Source of the DNA: Anaspis maculata
Lineage: Eukaryota > Arthropoda > Insecta > Coleoptera > Scraptiidae
Direction of reading: 5' to 3'
Assembly: GCA_949128115.1 (NCBI GenBank)
Contig: OX421966.1
Location: forward strand, 57,905,416 to 57,969,415
Length of the DNA stretch: 64,000 bases
The notes below the pieces were generated by a model that was not told the DNA's origin, did no database searches, and was given only the letters and a program-made list of their open reading frames with translations. The translations under genes were made by a program, and so were the position numbers. Position 1 is the stretch's first letter; each line of letters opens with the position of its first letter. Positions 22,440-33,772 of this stretch are shown here, one piece after another.

Positions 22440-23060
22440 CAACAAGACGTGAAATTGTGATTAAACCACGTTAAAACCAGTTAATTTTGAAAAAACACGT
22501 TTTTGAGGTTCATTTGTATTTTCGATTTGGTCATTGTCAAAAAAAATTTTGTGAGAACTGCCTACATATTTTACTGATTTCAAGCGTTTTGCACATGAAA
22601 ACTATGCATTGGATGTGCATTATATTCTCACAGATTGATTAAGTTGATTTATTGTTGCGAAAACTGTTCAACGCTAATTTTTCACGAAAAGAGGAATGCT
22701 TTCTCTATAATCCGCAGTTCAAAAACTTCAAAACAAATGTATTTTACACTTACAGCATCTTTTTTACCGCAAGAGTGCTCACATTTTTTGAGCAAAACTG
22801 GTCGTTAGGCGGCTTTTGCAACAAATCGAATATATCACTTTTTGTTCAAACAAAAGATACATTCAGTGCATGATTTTTTTGTGTAAGATACTTGGAATAG
22901 ATGAAGTATGCAAGAATTGTGATAATAAATAATTTCAACAACGACACAAATGAAATGAAAAAAAAAGAGAAAAATGTCCGAAAAAAACGTGTTTTTTTTA
23001 GTGAAACTTGCTTAAGCATGTTTCAATCACAATTAAATCACCTTCATTGAATTCACAACG
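22440..23060. mobile_element. Short inverted-repeat element E, copy 2
   Basis: The left end (GAAATTGTGATTAAACCACG, AAAAAACACGTTTTT) is mirrored at about 22985-23045 (AAAAACGTGTTTTTTT, CATGTTTCAATCACAATTAA). The arms are about 80 bp and imperfect. The interior has no recognisable domain. The boundaries are approximate. Confidence 0.55.
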
Positions 23061-23424
23061 TCGAATGTAGTAGAAAACGATGTCAAACTTGCCATAATTG
23101 TTCCGTTATTGACAGAAACGAAAATCGTCCACGTAGCGCCTACTTCCAGATTTGTTTTGACATTTTGGACTTGTTCCCCTACCTATATTGTTCTATGTTT
23201 TTTATGTGTTGTTCGTATAGGTGTACTGAACTGATAATCAACAAAAATTAAATTTGTAAAGATTCTTTATCAAGAAGTATGGTTGACGTCCTTCGGCCGG
23301 ATTGGATATACTATTTTGGACGTTTTTCCCTACTCAAATTTTTTTCAATTTTTAATATGTTGTTTAGACAGCTAAACGAAACTTGATGGCCAAAAAATCA
23401 TTTCTGTTTTAGTTTTACTGGACT

Positions 23425-23600
23425 AATCGAGTGGATGATTTTTGCAAAGAATACACTTCAATGTAAGCCCCCCTGGAAAAATTTCAAAGATGAACACCTT
23501 CAATAGTTGAGAAAAATGACAAAATTGATCATGAAAAAACCAAGTTTTCTCAAGTTAACGTGTTCGAACTTGTTTTAATCCAAATTTACACATCGGATTC
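23425..23600. repeat. Terminal repeat F, copy 2 (inverted)
   Basis: This is the reverse complement of 14773-14948 and 24545-24719, sharing AATCATCCACTCGAT, GTTAACTTGAGAAAAC and GAATCCGATGTGTAAATTT when read on the minus strand. Similarity to the 24545 copy continues outward to about 23830, paired with about 24365-24540. Confidence 0.78.
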
Positions 23601-23809
23601 AAGTTCAAAAGATTGAGTATATTCGGAAAAATATCAAACTTGTCGAGATCGGTTCTGGATGGTCAGGAAAACAAAAGAACCACCTAGGCGAACTTTCCTC
23701 CCATGAACATCCTTCATGAATCATTGACACTTTTTGTCGATTTGTCGATTGTCGGTTTTTGGAATGGTATAAACGGGATATGATGCCTACAGTGGGGGGG
23801 TTAGCGGAA

Positions 23810-24185
23810 TGGTCTGTGCATTTTGTGATCAAAGCATGAAATTTGACAAACTTGTTCAGAAGACCCTCCTTCGCAATTCCAGATGTGGCGCCACGCGAGA
23901 TTTTGCGTCAGATGCACTGTATTGCGGTTAATATACCTGCTAGGGGTAAATTCTGCAAAAATGGTTCCTGGCCGGTCCCTGGTACCGCAGTCGGTATTTT
24001 TTAGTTCTGTTTAGTTCTGTGTGTAGTGTTTCACTACATGTAGAAATGAGTGAGGAGTACATTTTCACAAGCTAAGTTCCCGAATGCTGCCTTTATACGT
24101 TGTTTTAATACATTTTAAGGCCAATTTTGTTTTAGTACAGGAAACATGGTAAAAAAAATTGCCAAAACCTCGGCAAAAATATGGA
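23810..24185. repeat. Inverted repeat G, left arm
   Basis: This matches the reverse complement of 25843-26190. Shared words include AGAAGACCCTCCTT, GCGGTTAATATACCTGCTAG, ATTTTGTTTTAGTACAGG and TTGCCAAAACCTCGGC. The arms are about 350 bp and clearly diverged. The loop of about 1.65 kb contains terminal repeat F copy 3 and the elements at 24842-25689. Confidence 0.8.
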
Positions 24186-24544
24186 CGTCCTGAAAATTTG
24201 ATATTCTGTTCAGAATTAAGTACCCTACTACATATCTAAAATTGCCAAGAATCGCACCCCGAGGCTTCGAGTTATTGGAGGGGGGGTAAAAAATTGCAAC
24301 TCAAAATGAAAGGTATGGAACCCGATGGAACCCGTCAATCCAATAGATGCAAATACGTCGTAGTTCGACGTATCACAATCCGTTGATACAATTTTGGCAC
24401 AAAAAGTTAGTGTCGATCATTGTTGAAGGGGGGTCGTGGGGAAGGGCGAAACTCGGCTGGGTGGCTCTTTTTCTTCCTGGACCATGAAGAATCGATCACG
24501 ACAAGATTGGTATCTTTTTCGACTAAATTCAATGTCCTGAACTT

Positions 24545-24719
24545 GAATCCGATGTGTAAATTTGGATAAAAACAAGTTCGAACAAGTTAACTTGAGAAAA
24601 CATGTTGTTTCTTTGACAATTTTCACAAAACTTTTCTTTACTGTTAAAGGTATTCATCTTTGAAAATATCTCAGATGCCATTAGAGTAAACTGTATTCTT
24701 CACGAAAATCATCCATCCG
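24545..24719. repeat. Terminal repeat F, copy 3
   Basis: This copy is direct relative to 14773 and inverted relative to 23425-23600. It lies inside the loop of inverted repeat G. No matching right end was found downstream, so it is a lone or truncated end. Confidence 0.75.
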
Positions 24720-24841
24720 TTCTGTAACTTTGTTTTTCGAGGTAGGACAAATCGATTTGAACTTGAGCCGGCACTGCCCGGCGTCTACTAATGACCAGAA
24801 GACTACAGCATGCACCTTCAAATAATAATTCAATACCCTGC

Positions 24842-25045
24842 ATTCAGGGCTGGGCAAAATACTCCGCAAAATGTATTTAAATACCAAATACAAAATACAC
24901 GATCCAAGATAGTCGAAATACAAAATACAAACTACTTCTTGAAATGTCTTTGGGATACAAAATACAAAATACCTATTTTGGAGAATCAAGAAATTCCGAA
25001 GTACAGAATACAACCTAGTATTCTAAATACAAAATAAAAAATACA
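24842..25045. repeat. hAT-like end fragment with AAATACAAAATAC repeats
   Basis: The sequence CAGGGCTGGGCAAAATACT at about 24845 looks like the terminal repeat of a hAT-type non-autonomous element, followed by multiple AAATACAAAATAC words. The opposite end is not visible, so this is a fragment. The hAT assignment rests only on the CAGGGC-type terminus. Confidence 0.45.
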
Positions 25046-25294
25046 TTCTTATTGCCTATTTCAACCATTTTATTGGAAAAACCGTAAAATGCAAGTATTT
25101 CGATGGGAACACTTCATTGATTCAGTCGCAACAATGAGAAAATTATCATGAACTGATGAAAAGACAAATAAAATAAACTTAAAGTGAAGAAAACTTTGTA
25201 TTCAAACCTATTCCTCACTTCGTTCATCAATTCTTCATCAGAATAACAATTGTTGATTTCCTTTGAGGACTACCAGCTTTTCAAAAATATCAAA

Positions 25295-25520
25295 TAAATA
25301 AATAAATAAATGAATACATTTATTTCCAACAGGTCAACAACCCAATTATAAGAAACATTAAGCAGTGAAAGTAACAAAACAAAAATAAGAAATAAAGATG
25401 TATGCAATAGGAATGTAGAGAAAAGATTTTTTGGTCCCAATTCTGAAAATTAAATTTATTATTAAATAAAAATATTGTCCGACATCCGATATAGAACCTC
25501 TCGTGACTGACAGTAGGATG
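25295..25520 (-). repeat. Retroposon 3'-end repeat with (TTTA)n tail, copy 1
   Basis: AAATAAATAAATAAATGAAT followed by TTTCCAACAGG and an AC-rich stretch resembles 46760-47010. Read on the minus strand it would be the tail region of a SINE or LINE ending in TTTA repeats. No internal promoter or ORF could be identified. Confidence 0.4.
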
Positions 25521-25547
25521 CACTCACCCGTAAAACGTAAAACCGAT

Positions 25548-25689
25548 GGGCAAACCGCTGGGGAAGTCTGGTTTACATGCCGGAGGGAGTCCAGGGGAAG
25601 TCCGGAGTAAGTCCGGGGGAAGTCCGAGGGAGTCCGAAGGAAGTCCGAGGGGAAGTCTGGTGTACAGAATTTGACTAGCGGTTTGCCCC
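25548..25689. mobile_element. Miniature inverted-repeat element with internal minisatellite
   Basis: The 12-bp termini GGGCAAACCGCT (25548) and AGCGGTTTGCCC (to 25688) are inverted copies. The interior is a GGGAAGTCCGA-type minisatellite of about 10-13 bp units. Related CGTAAAACGTA words flank it on both sides and may be part of the target duplication. Confidence 0.6.
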
Positions 25690-25842
25690 TCGCGTAAAAC
25701 GTAGAAGATTCAATCTTTTAAGCAAGAAAAGCAAGAAATGTCAATGGGGTGAATATAGTATTAACAAAACAATTTCGGCCCAAATAGACTAAAGAGCATG
25801 GGAAACAAACATATTTTGTATTTTGTATTTTGAAAATTTTGT

Positions 25843-26190
25843 TGCCGAGGTTTTGGCAATTTTTTCACTAACTTTCCTGTACTAAAACAAAATTGGCCTT
25901 AAAATGTATAAAAACAACGTGTAAAGGCAGCATCTGATACTTTGCTTGTGGTAATGTACTTTTCACTCATTTCTAAATGTAGTTTTAACCAAACAGAACT
26001 AAAAGATACCGACTGTGATACCAGAGACCGGTCAGGATACATTTTCGCAGAATTTATCCCTAGCAGGTATATTAACCGCAATACAGTGCCTCTGGTGCGA
26101 AATCTTGCGTGGCGCTTCATCTGGAATTGCAAAGGAGGGTCTTCTGAACACGTATGCCAAATTTCATACTTTGATCACAAAATGCGCGAA
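25843..26190. repeat. Inverted repeat G, right arm
   Basis: This is the partner of 23810-24185. An open frame across it (25942-26232) has no recognised domain and its mirror arm does not keep the frame, so it is not called as a gene. Confidence 0.8.
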
Positions 26191-27115
26191 ATCCAAGCGA
26201 GAACTGCAATTCATGACTTCTCATGTTCTTAGGACTCACTGAACCAAAAATCAGCTTTGGGCGAGGTAGAAACCTAAATTTACTGGGCTAGTGGTGGACT
26301 TATCACCATTCAAGAATTAATGATTCCATTTTTTAATTTTTTTCTCTCGATAATAGCCGTATCAAGCTCAGGTCATAACAAAGAGGTCATGTGTCATGAC
26401 AAATTGATACGCTAGCTCTCAGAATACCGCTGCGATCTCTCAGTTGCTTTTCGTTTCTCTCGGTCATCTCTGCAGCTTTCGGATTACGCACTCCCCTGCC
26501 GTTACATCTCTCTCTCGCTCTATCCATAATAAAACTCGACTTATTCTTTTGATATAACAAAAAGCGACTCCCGCCGAGAACTCCAGTTCGGAACTAATTA
26601 AATTTGATATTGTTCGATGCCGAAACTTCATAATATAAAATCAATTGGGAGTAATCCGGTCGGTCGCGTCGAAAAATAATGGCTCCGCGGAAACAATTTA
26701 AAGTTTCGAAACTTTGCTCTCCCAGCCGGGGTCTTTCTGGCAAGAGAGCAGCCCAGTTTTTCAGTCGAGTAGGTATGAGTGCTATAAAAATATACATTAT
26801 AATTTTTTGTGTTACAAATCTAAGTCATAAAACACTCTTTAAAAATGATAGGTTCCCATAGTTGGAATCGTAACCTGAAAAAGGTTATGAAGCTGCGAAA
26901 TAAATTAGCCTCCAACTGATGTAAGATTGATACTGAAAAAGTCTCAAGAACGTCATGTCCTATTGCTTTTTTTCTGCAGTGACCCTCGGCTGAACCCGAG
27001 ACTGAACCTGTCTGCCAAAAAAAGAAAAAAAAAATAGAGTCCAACTAAAATGCTCTGGCAACATGATGTATGTAAGTATATTTATAGTATAGTATAGTTT
27101 ATAGTATAGTTCAAC
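26191..27115. other. Unannotated stretch
   Basis: No gene was recognised. A (TATAG)n tract lies at about 27082-27110, immediately upstream of the truncated retroelement. Frames at 26594-27044 show no known motif. Confidence 0.35.
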
Positions 27116-29219
27116 TTCAGAAGGGGTAACTATGCTGCGCTTTACTCCGATCTCGCTTTGGTCGATTGGACTTTTCTTTGCGGATTGAAGGACGTTGACA
27201 CTGCTGTTGAGGCTTTTTATTCCAAACTGTATACCTTGTTTGATAAGCACATACCTTTTAAGAGGCAGCCAACCCGCAAATATCCACCATAGTTCAACGG
27301 CAGAATTATCTCTTGCATTAGACGGAAGGACAGGGCGTGGAGGGGGTTTTTGGGGGGTGGGAATGATGCTGACCTGGCTCGCTTTAGGGAGTTGCGTGGG
27401 CTTCTCAAGCGTGAAATCGACATCAGCTATAAGAGCTACCTCATCCGTATCGAGAGGGACATCGTCCATAATCCGTCAACCTTCTGGAAAAACATCAACT
27501 CCAGAAGGCAGTGTGGAGACATTCCACCAGTGATGGTTCACGATGGCGTCGAGTACAATACGCCTCAAGGCATCGCTGACGCTTTTGCGGCGCGGTTTTC
27601 CTCCGTTTTTGTGAGCCCCTCCTATACAATGACATCGCCTCGACGGCCTGCGTGCGCATTTCCTGAGTTCGGTGGTTTGTTGATTGTCAATGTGATAGGT
27701 GAGAGTGACGTTCTTGATGCTTTGAAAAAACTTAAGGCCGGAGTGACGACTGGTCCCGATTCTGTGCCTGCCTTCCTCATTAGGGACTGCTCCTCAGTTT
27801 TTGTGAGGCCTCTGACCGACATGTTCAATCTGATTTTGAGAACATCCATATTTCCTAAAATATGGAAACGTACACGTATTTGTCCAGTTCATAAGAAATG
27901 CAATAAAAATGAAATGTCAATTTATAGACCAATCTCTCTCTTGAGCAACTTCAGTAAGGTCTTTGAGACTGTGCTGCATTCCTTTCTCTATAATCATACC
28001 TCCAGGTTGTTGTCTCCAAATCAGCATGGTTTTGTTAGGGGACGCTCAACTGCGTCCAATCTCATGTGTAAGACCCAGTTCATCGGTGGTGTGCTTGATT
28101 CTGGTGGTCAGGTGGACGTTATTTACACCGATTTTTCAAAAGCTTTTGATACCCTGGGCCACGATACTTTACTGCATAAGTTATCTGCCTTTGGCTTGTC
28201 CCCTTCGTTGGTCAGGCTCTTGGAATCATACTTATGTGACAGACACCTGTTTGTCCAGCATAACGGTTGTAGGTCTAGTGAGTTCCTTCAGCCATCGGGT
28301 GTGCCACAGGGTTCTAATCTTGGTCCTGAGCTTTTTGATATATATGCTGACGACATAGTAGCTAATCTATCTGTGAAACATTCATTATATGCCGATGATC
28401 TGAAGATATTTTGCAGAATTGATGATCGCGCCGACTGTCGGTTACTTCAGGCAAATCTTGACTTGGTTGATGAGTGGTGCAAAGCTAATTTTCTGTCACT
28501 AAATGCCTCGAAGTGACATACAGTCTTACACTCGGAAGCGCAACCCAACTTTCTATGACTACAACCTGGGCGAGTACACTCTTTCCAGACCTGGCCGCGT
28601 GAGAGATCTTGGTGTTTGTTTTGATCCAGAGCTTTCCTTCAGAATGCACATAAGCGATGTCGTCAAATCGGCGTTCAAAAGTCTGGGTTTTGTCATCCGA
28701 AACTCAAGGGACTTTGCGGATGTGGCTACGCTTCGTCTGCTGTACTGCACGTTTGTCAGGTCGAAGCTTGAGTATGCTTCTATTATTTGGAGCCCCCTAT
28801 ATAAGACTCATAATTACAGCCTGGAGAGAGTGCAGCGAAGATTTTTGAAATTTCTGTCCTTCAGGTTGGACAGTGTCTATCCTCCTAGGGGTTTCCCTAA
28901 CAGTGAGCTGCAGAACAGGTTCCACTTACAGAGTTTGAACAATCGCAGGGCTGCCCACTCCGTTATTCACCTGCACAAGATTCTTTTTGGGGGAGTTGAC
29001 TGCGCTGAGATTCTGAGCAGGATTGACTTTCGCGTGCCTGGTGCTCATTTGAGATCAAAAGCTCTGTTTCTGCTGCCTTTTGCCAGAACAAATCTTATGG
29101 TATCTTCTCCTCTCAGCAGGATGTACTCAAATCACAGCTTGATCGAGAATGAAGTCGACATCCTGTTCTGCACTCCTGCTTCTGTATATGCTGCCTTCTC
29201 TAAACTCGACCTGTAATTG
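27116..29219 (+). pseudogene. 5'-truncated non-LTR retrotransposon ORF2 (Jockey/CR1-like)
   Basis: The coding frame begins abruptly at 27116, with no endonuclease domain, so the element is 5'-truncated as is usual for LINE insertions. RT motifs are readable: YRPISLLSNFSKVFE, NQHGFVRGRST, TDFSKAFDT, SGVPQGSNLGP and LYADDLKIF (catalytic YADD near 28390). There is a stop codon at 27290-27292 in an otherwise well-conserved stretch. A second stop at 28514-28516, followed by a one-base frame change, moves the reading frame to 28503-29216. That second part carries the thumb and C-terminal domain (LGVCFDPELSF, SKLEYASIIWSP). No RNase H is present. The 3' end is a TAA-rich tail at 29250-29291. The element is not functional. 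Confidence 0.9.
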
Positions 29220-29249
29220 GGCTCTGGCCTGTTGGTCGTTTTATTCACT

Positions 29250-29291
29250 AATAATAATAACAACATTAATAATAATAATAATAATAATATT
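29250..29291 (+). repeat. (TAA)n tail of the truncated retrotransposon
   Basis: AATAATAATAACAACATTAA followed by an uninterrupted AAT run closes the 3' UTR of the element at 27116. Short-repeat tails rather than poly(A) are typical of several non-LTR clades. Confidence 0.75.
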
Positions 29292-29529
29292 TGATGTTCC
29301 AATTTTCGGAAAATTCGATTTATTTTTTCAATTTTTTTTTTGTTCGTAAAATAAGTCCTATTTTCTTGCCAGTTTCCAGATGAGTGCCTTTAATTTTTTT
29401 TTTTTTTTTTTGACAAACAAGTTTAGCCGAGGGGCTCGACAGAAAAGTCTATCCGTGTCTCTTTCACACTGTCGGTCGGGAGCTTGCAGTCTGAATGCAC
29501 ATTCTAGCCTCGTCTAATCCCCTCTATCG

Positions 29530-29935
29530 CAAATGAGGTTTGGAACAGTAGTTCACAAATATCTCGAAAACATAATGGAATTTGGAGAAACACTCCGGGA
29601 ACTCCCGATAGGGCTTCTTTTGAAGATTGTCTTTTCCAGTTCTTCACATAATTATTCACAATATTTTTCGTGAAAAGAGAGAAGTTTGATTTTTACAAAA
29701 CATCATAATTTCAGTTCAAATATTTTTTTCGAAAATTTTCTTCTCTGTCTCTTGGATCCAGCAATTACTCACCGTTATACAGGAACAAAACTCTCTACAA
29801 GTACAACTCTCTCAAAAGTAATCTCGAAAAGTTCCAAAAATAAACAAAATTACGTCACAAAAAATTGAGAAATTGAAATCAAAATTTTCCCTGGCTCTCC
29901 CTAAAAACTGGCACGCTGTTCAATTACCAAGGAAA
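29530..29935. repeat. Diverged partial copy of foldback B arm
   Basis: This aligns in the same orientation to about 13800-14190, sharing ATTCACAATATTTTTCG, AAGTTTGATTTTTACAAAA, CTTGGAT, GCAATTACTCACC, AAGTTCCAAAAATAAA and ACGTCACAAAAAATTGA. Only one arm is present, so it is a relic. The preceding 29290-29500 resembles the interior of the element at 2952-3307. Confidence 0.75.
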
Positions 29936-29959
29936 CAGGAGCCATGCAGCGGTCATGGC

Positions 29960-30260
29960 TATAAAATACGAACATTATACGGTCTATAGCGGAGAGCGAA
30001 AGCATCATTTTCAGCGACTTTTTACACATGCATTTCAATAATACTTCCGCGTGAAACCTTTCTGTAAGAGGTTAAAGGAAGGAGGGGAGGTATCGACAAT
30101 CACAGCCAAGGGTCCAAAAGAGGGGAACAGTTCAAGTGGTGCCGTGACCAGGATACTCAAACGCGGAAACGTTGTGGGATGAGGTCAGGATGCTCAAAGA
30201 CGAGAACGTTGTGGGATGAGGTAGAATGAGACTCAAAAGATGAGAATGTGTTGAGAGAAT
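29960..30260 (+). mobile_element. LTR-end and primer-binding-site remnant (Bel/Pao-type)
   Basis: TGGTGCCGTGACC at 30137-30149 is the exact complement of a eukaryotic tRNA-His 3' end including CCA, so it reads as a primer-binding site. Upstream, CACAGCCAAGGGTCCAAAAG (30101-30120) recurs at 37301-37320. The leader after the site repeats GAAACGTTGTGGGATGAGGT-like units. TGGTGCCGTGACC after an LTR is typical of insect Bel/Pao elements. No gag, protease or pol frame remains. The block 30014-30065 (containing AATAATACTTCCGCGTGAAA) repeats at about 30834-30885. Confidence 0.6.
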
Positions 30261-30833
30261 GTTGAGCTCCTGCTTGTTGTTTGTCACATATAACTGCCGA
30301 TGAATGTATTGTTTTCATGAGAGCTAACTCAAGATGACAACGATGACAAACAGATGACCCAAGTGAGATCATGTCAGTCCCAAGAGTCGAATTCAACTTG
30401 CGGGAGAAAAAACTGCTACAAAAAAACGAAAATGGAGGTTTGTTATGGGATAAAACTAATTGTTTGTTTTAGCCAATCGACTAGAAGAATGGTCCAACAC
30501 GGATTTCAAGTGAAAAGGGATTCAAGGTTTGTTGTGATGATTATGAGATAACGAACTGTTTGTTTTAGCAAAGCCAACAGAAGAAAGTTCGGAAGAGACG
30601 TTAATCTCGGAAAAGAGAGTGAACTTGAATGTTCATGGTTGCGCTAGAACGAGTTTGAATGAGGGGTGCGAAATGTTTTGTCAAGCTTCGTCTCCATCTG
30701 AAATTCATCTTCCTTGTCACATGATGTAATTTGAAACCTCGAAAGGGTTGGGGTTTTATGAAGAACCTCCCTCTTTGTCTTCTTCTCATCCCTTGCTTCT
30801 CCAAGAAGGATACTGCGAGGGAACGCATTTTCA

Positions 30834-30885
30834 GTGGCTTTTTACAAATGCGTTTTAATAATACTTCCGCGTGAAACCTTTCTAT
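30834..30885 (+). repeat. Direct repeat of 30014-30065
   Basis: CAGTGGCTTTTTACAAATGC and AATAATACTTCCGCGTGAAA recur about 820 bp after their first copy. After this block the two copies diverge. It could be part of the degraded LTR retrotransposon. Confidence 0.7.
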
Positions 30886-31574
30886 ATTTGGGTCTATAGA
30901 TGCGGGGACGGGGACGCGGCAGGAGTTCTGGGTCTCGCGAAGAAACAAAGAGAATTTTGTTGTAGTGTTTGCTCGAAGCTAGATGTGTCCGACGGCGTCC
31001 TTCAGAAGTGAGTAATTTTTCAATTAATTCACTAACATAATTTTCCAAACGCTTCTGGTGTGACTGCATTGGTTTTTTGGTGATTCAATTTCTGTTTTCA
31101 GTAAACAATTTTGTCAATTTTGCTTGTTTTCGGGAATTTACTTCTCGTATGAGTCTGTTTTACGTAATTAATCTTGATGTCATTTTTGTTGTCTCACGAA
31201 TTTTGTGAACTGACTGAATTTCATGTCAATATGTTTGTGACCATTTCAATTAATTTTGTGTGTAATTTGATTATCATGTACTTACTTGACTGTAATTTCT
31301 CTGTCCTCTTTTTTTTGTTTGTGTCATGATTTTGATTTCCATGTAAATGTCATTGGCCGCCGTCTTTTGTGACTCTCATGTTTCCATGTCATGTTTTTGT
31401 TCTTATGCTCGCTGCTATGTTTGTCAGATATTCAATGTAGGTATTTTACAGGATCCTACTAACCACCCCTATTTTGTCTTGTTTTGGGTTTTGATGCATT
31501 GTTGATGATTTTATCTGCATTGTTGGTTTGTTGATTTATTATGCATTGTTTACTGATTTGTTTAACATTTGTTT
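30886..31574. other. Unannotated T-rich stretch
   Basis: This is a T-rich run with frequent TTGTTT and CATGT words, similar in style to LTR U3 regions, but no boundaries or motif could be defined. No gene was recognised. Confidence 0.3.
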
Positions 31575-31745
31575 ACTGATGTTCCTGCGATTTTGTTTTC
31601 ACTTATCTCACTCACACTGAATGCCGGAATTCATCAGTGAGCTTTGGTTATTCGTTTGTCACATACGGTGTCAGTCTTCTTCTCAGGGCTAAACTCAAGG
31701 GTTTCTTTGACTGGGTTCTTCCACTATATGCCGATCAGCTTTTAA
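31575..31745 (+). repeat. LTR-like fragment related to 61178-61340
   Basis: Blocks such as TTTGTTTTCAC, CTGAAT, ATCAGTGA, TTTGTCA, CTTCT, CAAGGGTTTCTTTGAC and TCTTCCACT are in the same order as at 61178-61340, upstream of the second primer-binding site. This suggests that both are diverged LTRs of one Bel/Pao-type family. Confidence 0.5.
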
Positions 31746-32394
31746 ATTCTGCACTAGAACGGTAATTTTCTTACGCCAAGTTGGCAATTCTGCGATAATT
31801 GGGGATGCTCAAATTTGTAATGTTGGATCAGTTTTTCCCTAGATGACCTTGAATTTGTATTGTCAATCAAGTACAGCGCTGTTGCAAGATTGTACGAACG
31901 TTCAAGGCGTCTTGATTTTGGTAGATTTTCGCCAGTTTAAATGGGCGACTGGTGGTGGAATGTTTTTTCAAATAAAATGATAAATCACGTTGAGAAAACT
32001 GTTCTAATTTTTGGTCAAAAATAAAGGTCAATAGCTGATATCTGAAATTAATCTGTGCCCTTCAAATTTAACACTAGGTGATAGATTTTACAAGCTCTCG
32101 AAGGTAATAATCGAGAATTTCACAATTTTTCTGAAATTATTGCTATGCCTGTACTAAGGATCCAATTTTAGTGACAACGTTAATCAACTTATATAGTGCA
32201 ATAGTACCTAGTATCACTATATGTAGGTACTTGAGATACATTGATACTATAACTAAATATATACAACAATTCTTGAAAACCTGTGAGATGAATTAACTTC
32301 AGCTACAGCATTCGCTTGAAGATCTATAAGCAAAGCACAGAGAAACTGTTCGACGTAGCTTTAATGCAAAAAAAAAAGGAAAAGATGTCAGCGA
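31746..32394. other. Unannotated stretch
   Basis: No recognised gene, RNA or mobile element. Confidence 0.3.
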
Positions 32395-33025
32395 GGCTGA
32401 TATCAGTGGCCATCTTAGGAAACAGAGGGTAGAGTAGATGCAGCAAGTGGGCGAGTGCGAAGTTGCCGATGGAGATGTTGAGGAACTACAGGTCTAGCTC
32501 AGATGCAGTTTTTGATAGCCATTGTCCGCGGACACCTACTCCGCGACGATGTGGTTCATGGTCTGGTTCTCAGTTCCACATGGCTGCGATGTTCAAAATT
32601 GGCAGCCATGAAGTCTGGGTAGATTTGACAACTCCAGCAATGATTCTCAATGCTTGGTTAAGAATGACGTCAATGATGTTGTGTGTGTGTGTGTGTGCTA
32701 TTCATCCAAACAGGAGCGCAGTATTCCGCTGTCGACAGTGTCGACTAGACCAAGACAAAGGTGGATATCCGAAGAGTAGTGGCGTCGACACTCCATGTAG
32801 TTCTCGCAAGTCTGTGAACCAGGTTCAATCGTGTCTTCGTCTTGGCATTGAGTTTCTCCAAGTTGAGCTTGAAGGACAATGTTTGGTCGAAGGTCACACC
32901 GAGGTACTTGGGAGTGGGATTGTGCTGCAGATGAAGTCCAGCCATCAAAGCTGACATTGAGGTGACGATCTGCTCCTCTGTTGTTCAGATGAATGGTTCT
33001 AGTCTCTATCTCCCGAGAGTTCGGA
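32395..33025 (-). pseudogene. Non-LTR reverse transcriptase C-terminal relic
   Basis: Read on the minus strand, the segment starts near the end of the RT palm and covers the thumb. PKYLGVTFDQTLSFKLNLEK is encoded near 32915-32850, followed by a KTRLNLVHRLARTTWSVDA stretch and, after a frame change and a CA/TG microsatellite at about 32681-32697, LNQALRIIAGVVKST and WLPILNIA. These are family-typical blocks after the catalytic YADD, which is itself missing. Several stops and shifts are present. The clade is uncertain but distinct from the LINEs at 8016 and 27116 in sequence. Confidence 0.75.
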
Positions 33026-33405
33026 TTCAATCCTCATTTCTGAAAGATGACAAAATTCTGTTGGAAAATCGTAATACATATTTATTTTGTGCAGAAATAT
33101 CATAGTGAAAAATCACAGAATTGGCGGGTTTTTATTTTGCACATCTGTGTTATTTGTCCAAAAAGTTCGTTTTCAGTTTTGACAAAAAATACAAGGTAAA
33201 ACTTTGGATCAAGTTTTCATTTTTGGCTGGTCATAATCTACTCACTGTTCGACTGAATTGGTTCAAATTCATTTCATGGCTTGTCTCTGTTGACAGAAGG
33301 GCTGGCCTAAAAAGCTAAAATTACAGAAGCCAACTTTTTTCAAGAAAGAATCGAGCCACATCGCGGGTCAACCATTAAATTTGCCTCAATATGGCTTGAA
33401 CCCGA
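33026..33405. other. Unannotated stretch
   Basis: Nothing recognised. An open frame at 33121-33318 has no known motif. Confidence 0.3.
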
Positions 33406-33599
33406 TAAGGCTCAGTTTATGATGAGCGATACCCGGCGGAGCTGAGCTGAGCTGAGCGATTTTTTTTTGTCTGGACCAATCCTGTTCATTCATGATGTCA
33501 CGTCCCCGCATCGTAATTGGCCTAGGCAAAAAAATCGCTCCGCTCCGCTCAGCTCAGCTCAAATCGCGGGAAAAAATCGCTCATCATAAACTAAGCTTA
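33406..33599. mobile_element. MITE family I, copy 1
   Basis: This 194-bp element has termini AGGCTCAGTTTATGATGAGCGAT and the reverse complement, flanked by TA on both sides. Subterminally, GAGCTGAGCTGAGCTGAGCG is mirrored by a CGCTCAGCTCAGCTC block, so most of the element folds on itself. A relative with the same outer AAGCTTAGTTTAT word is at 36703-37102. Confidence 0.8.
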
Positions 33600-33772
33600 A
33601 CAGTATTCCCAAAAATGTAAATTTGACCAAATAACACAGGGATACATTTTTCCGAATCTGCGGCCCTGGACTTTGATTAACCCAGTAATTCTTGACAAGT
33701 TTTAACAGAGGAATATTGCTGGTAAATCTAAACAAAATTGAAGTCCTCTATCTGCCATTGGTCTATGTAACG
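33600..33772. other. Short spacer
   Basis: Nothing recognised between the MITE and the next palindrome. Confidence 0.3.
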
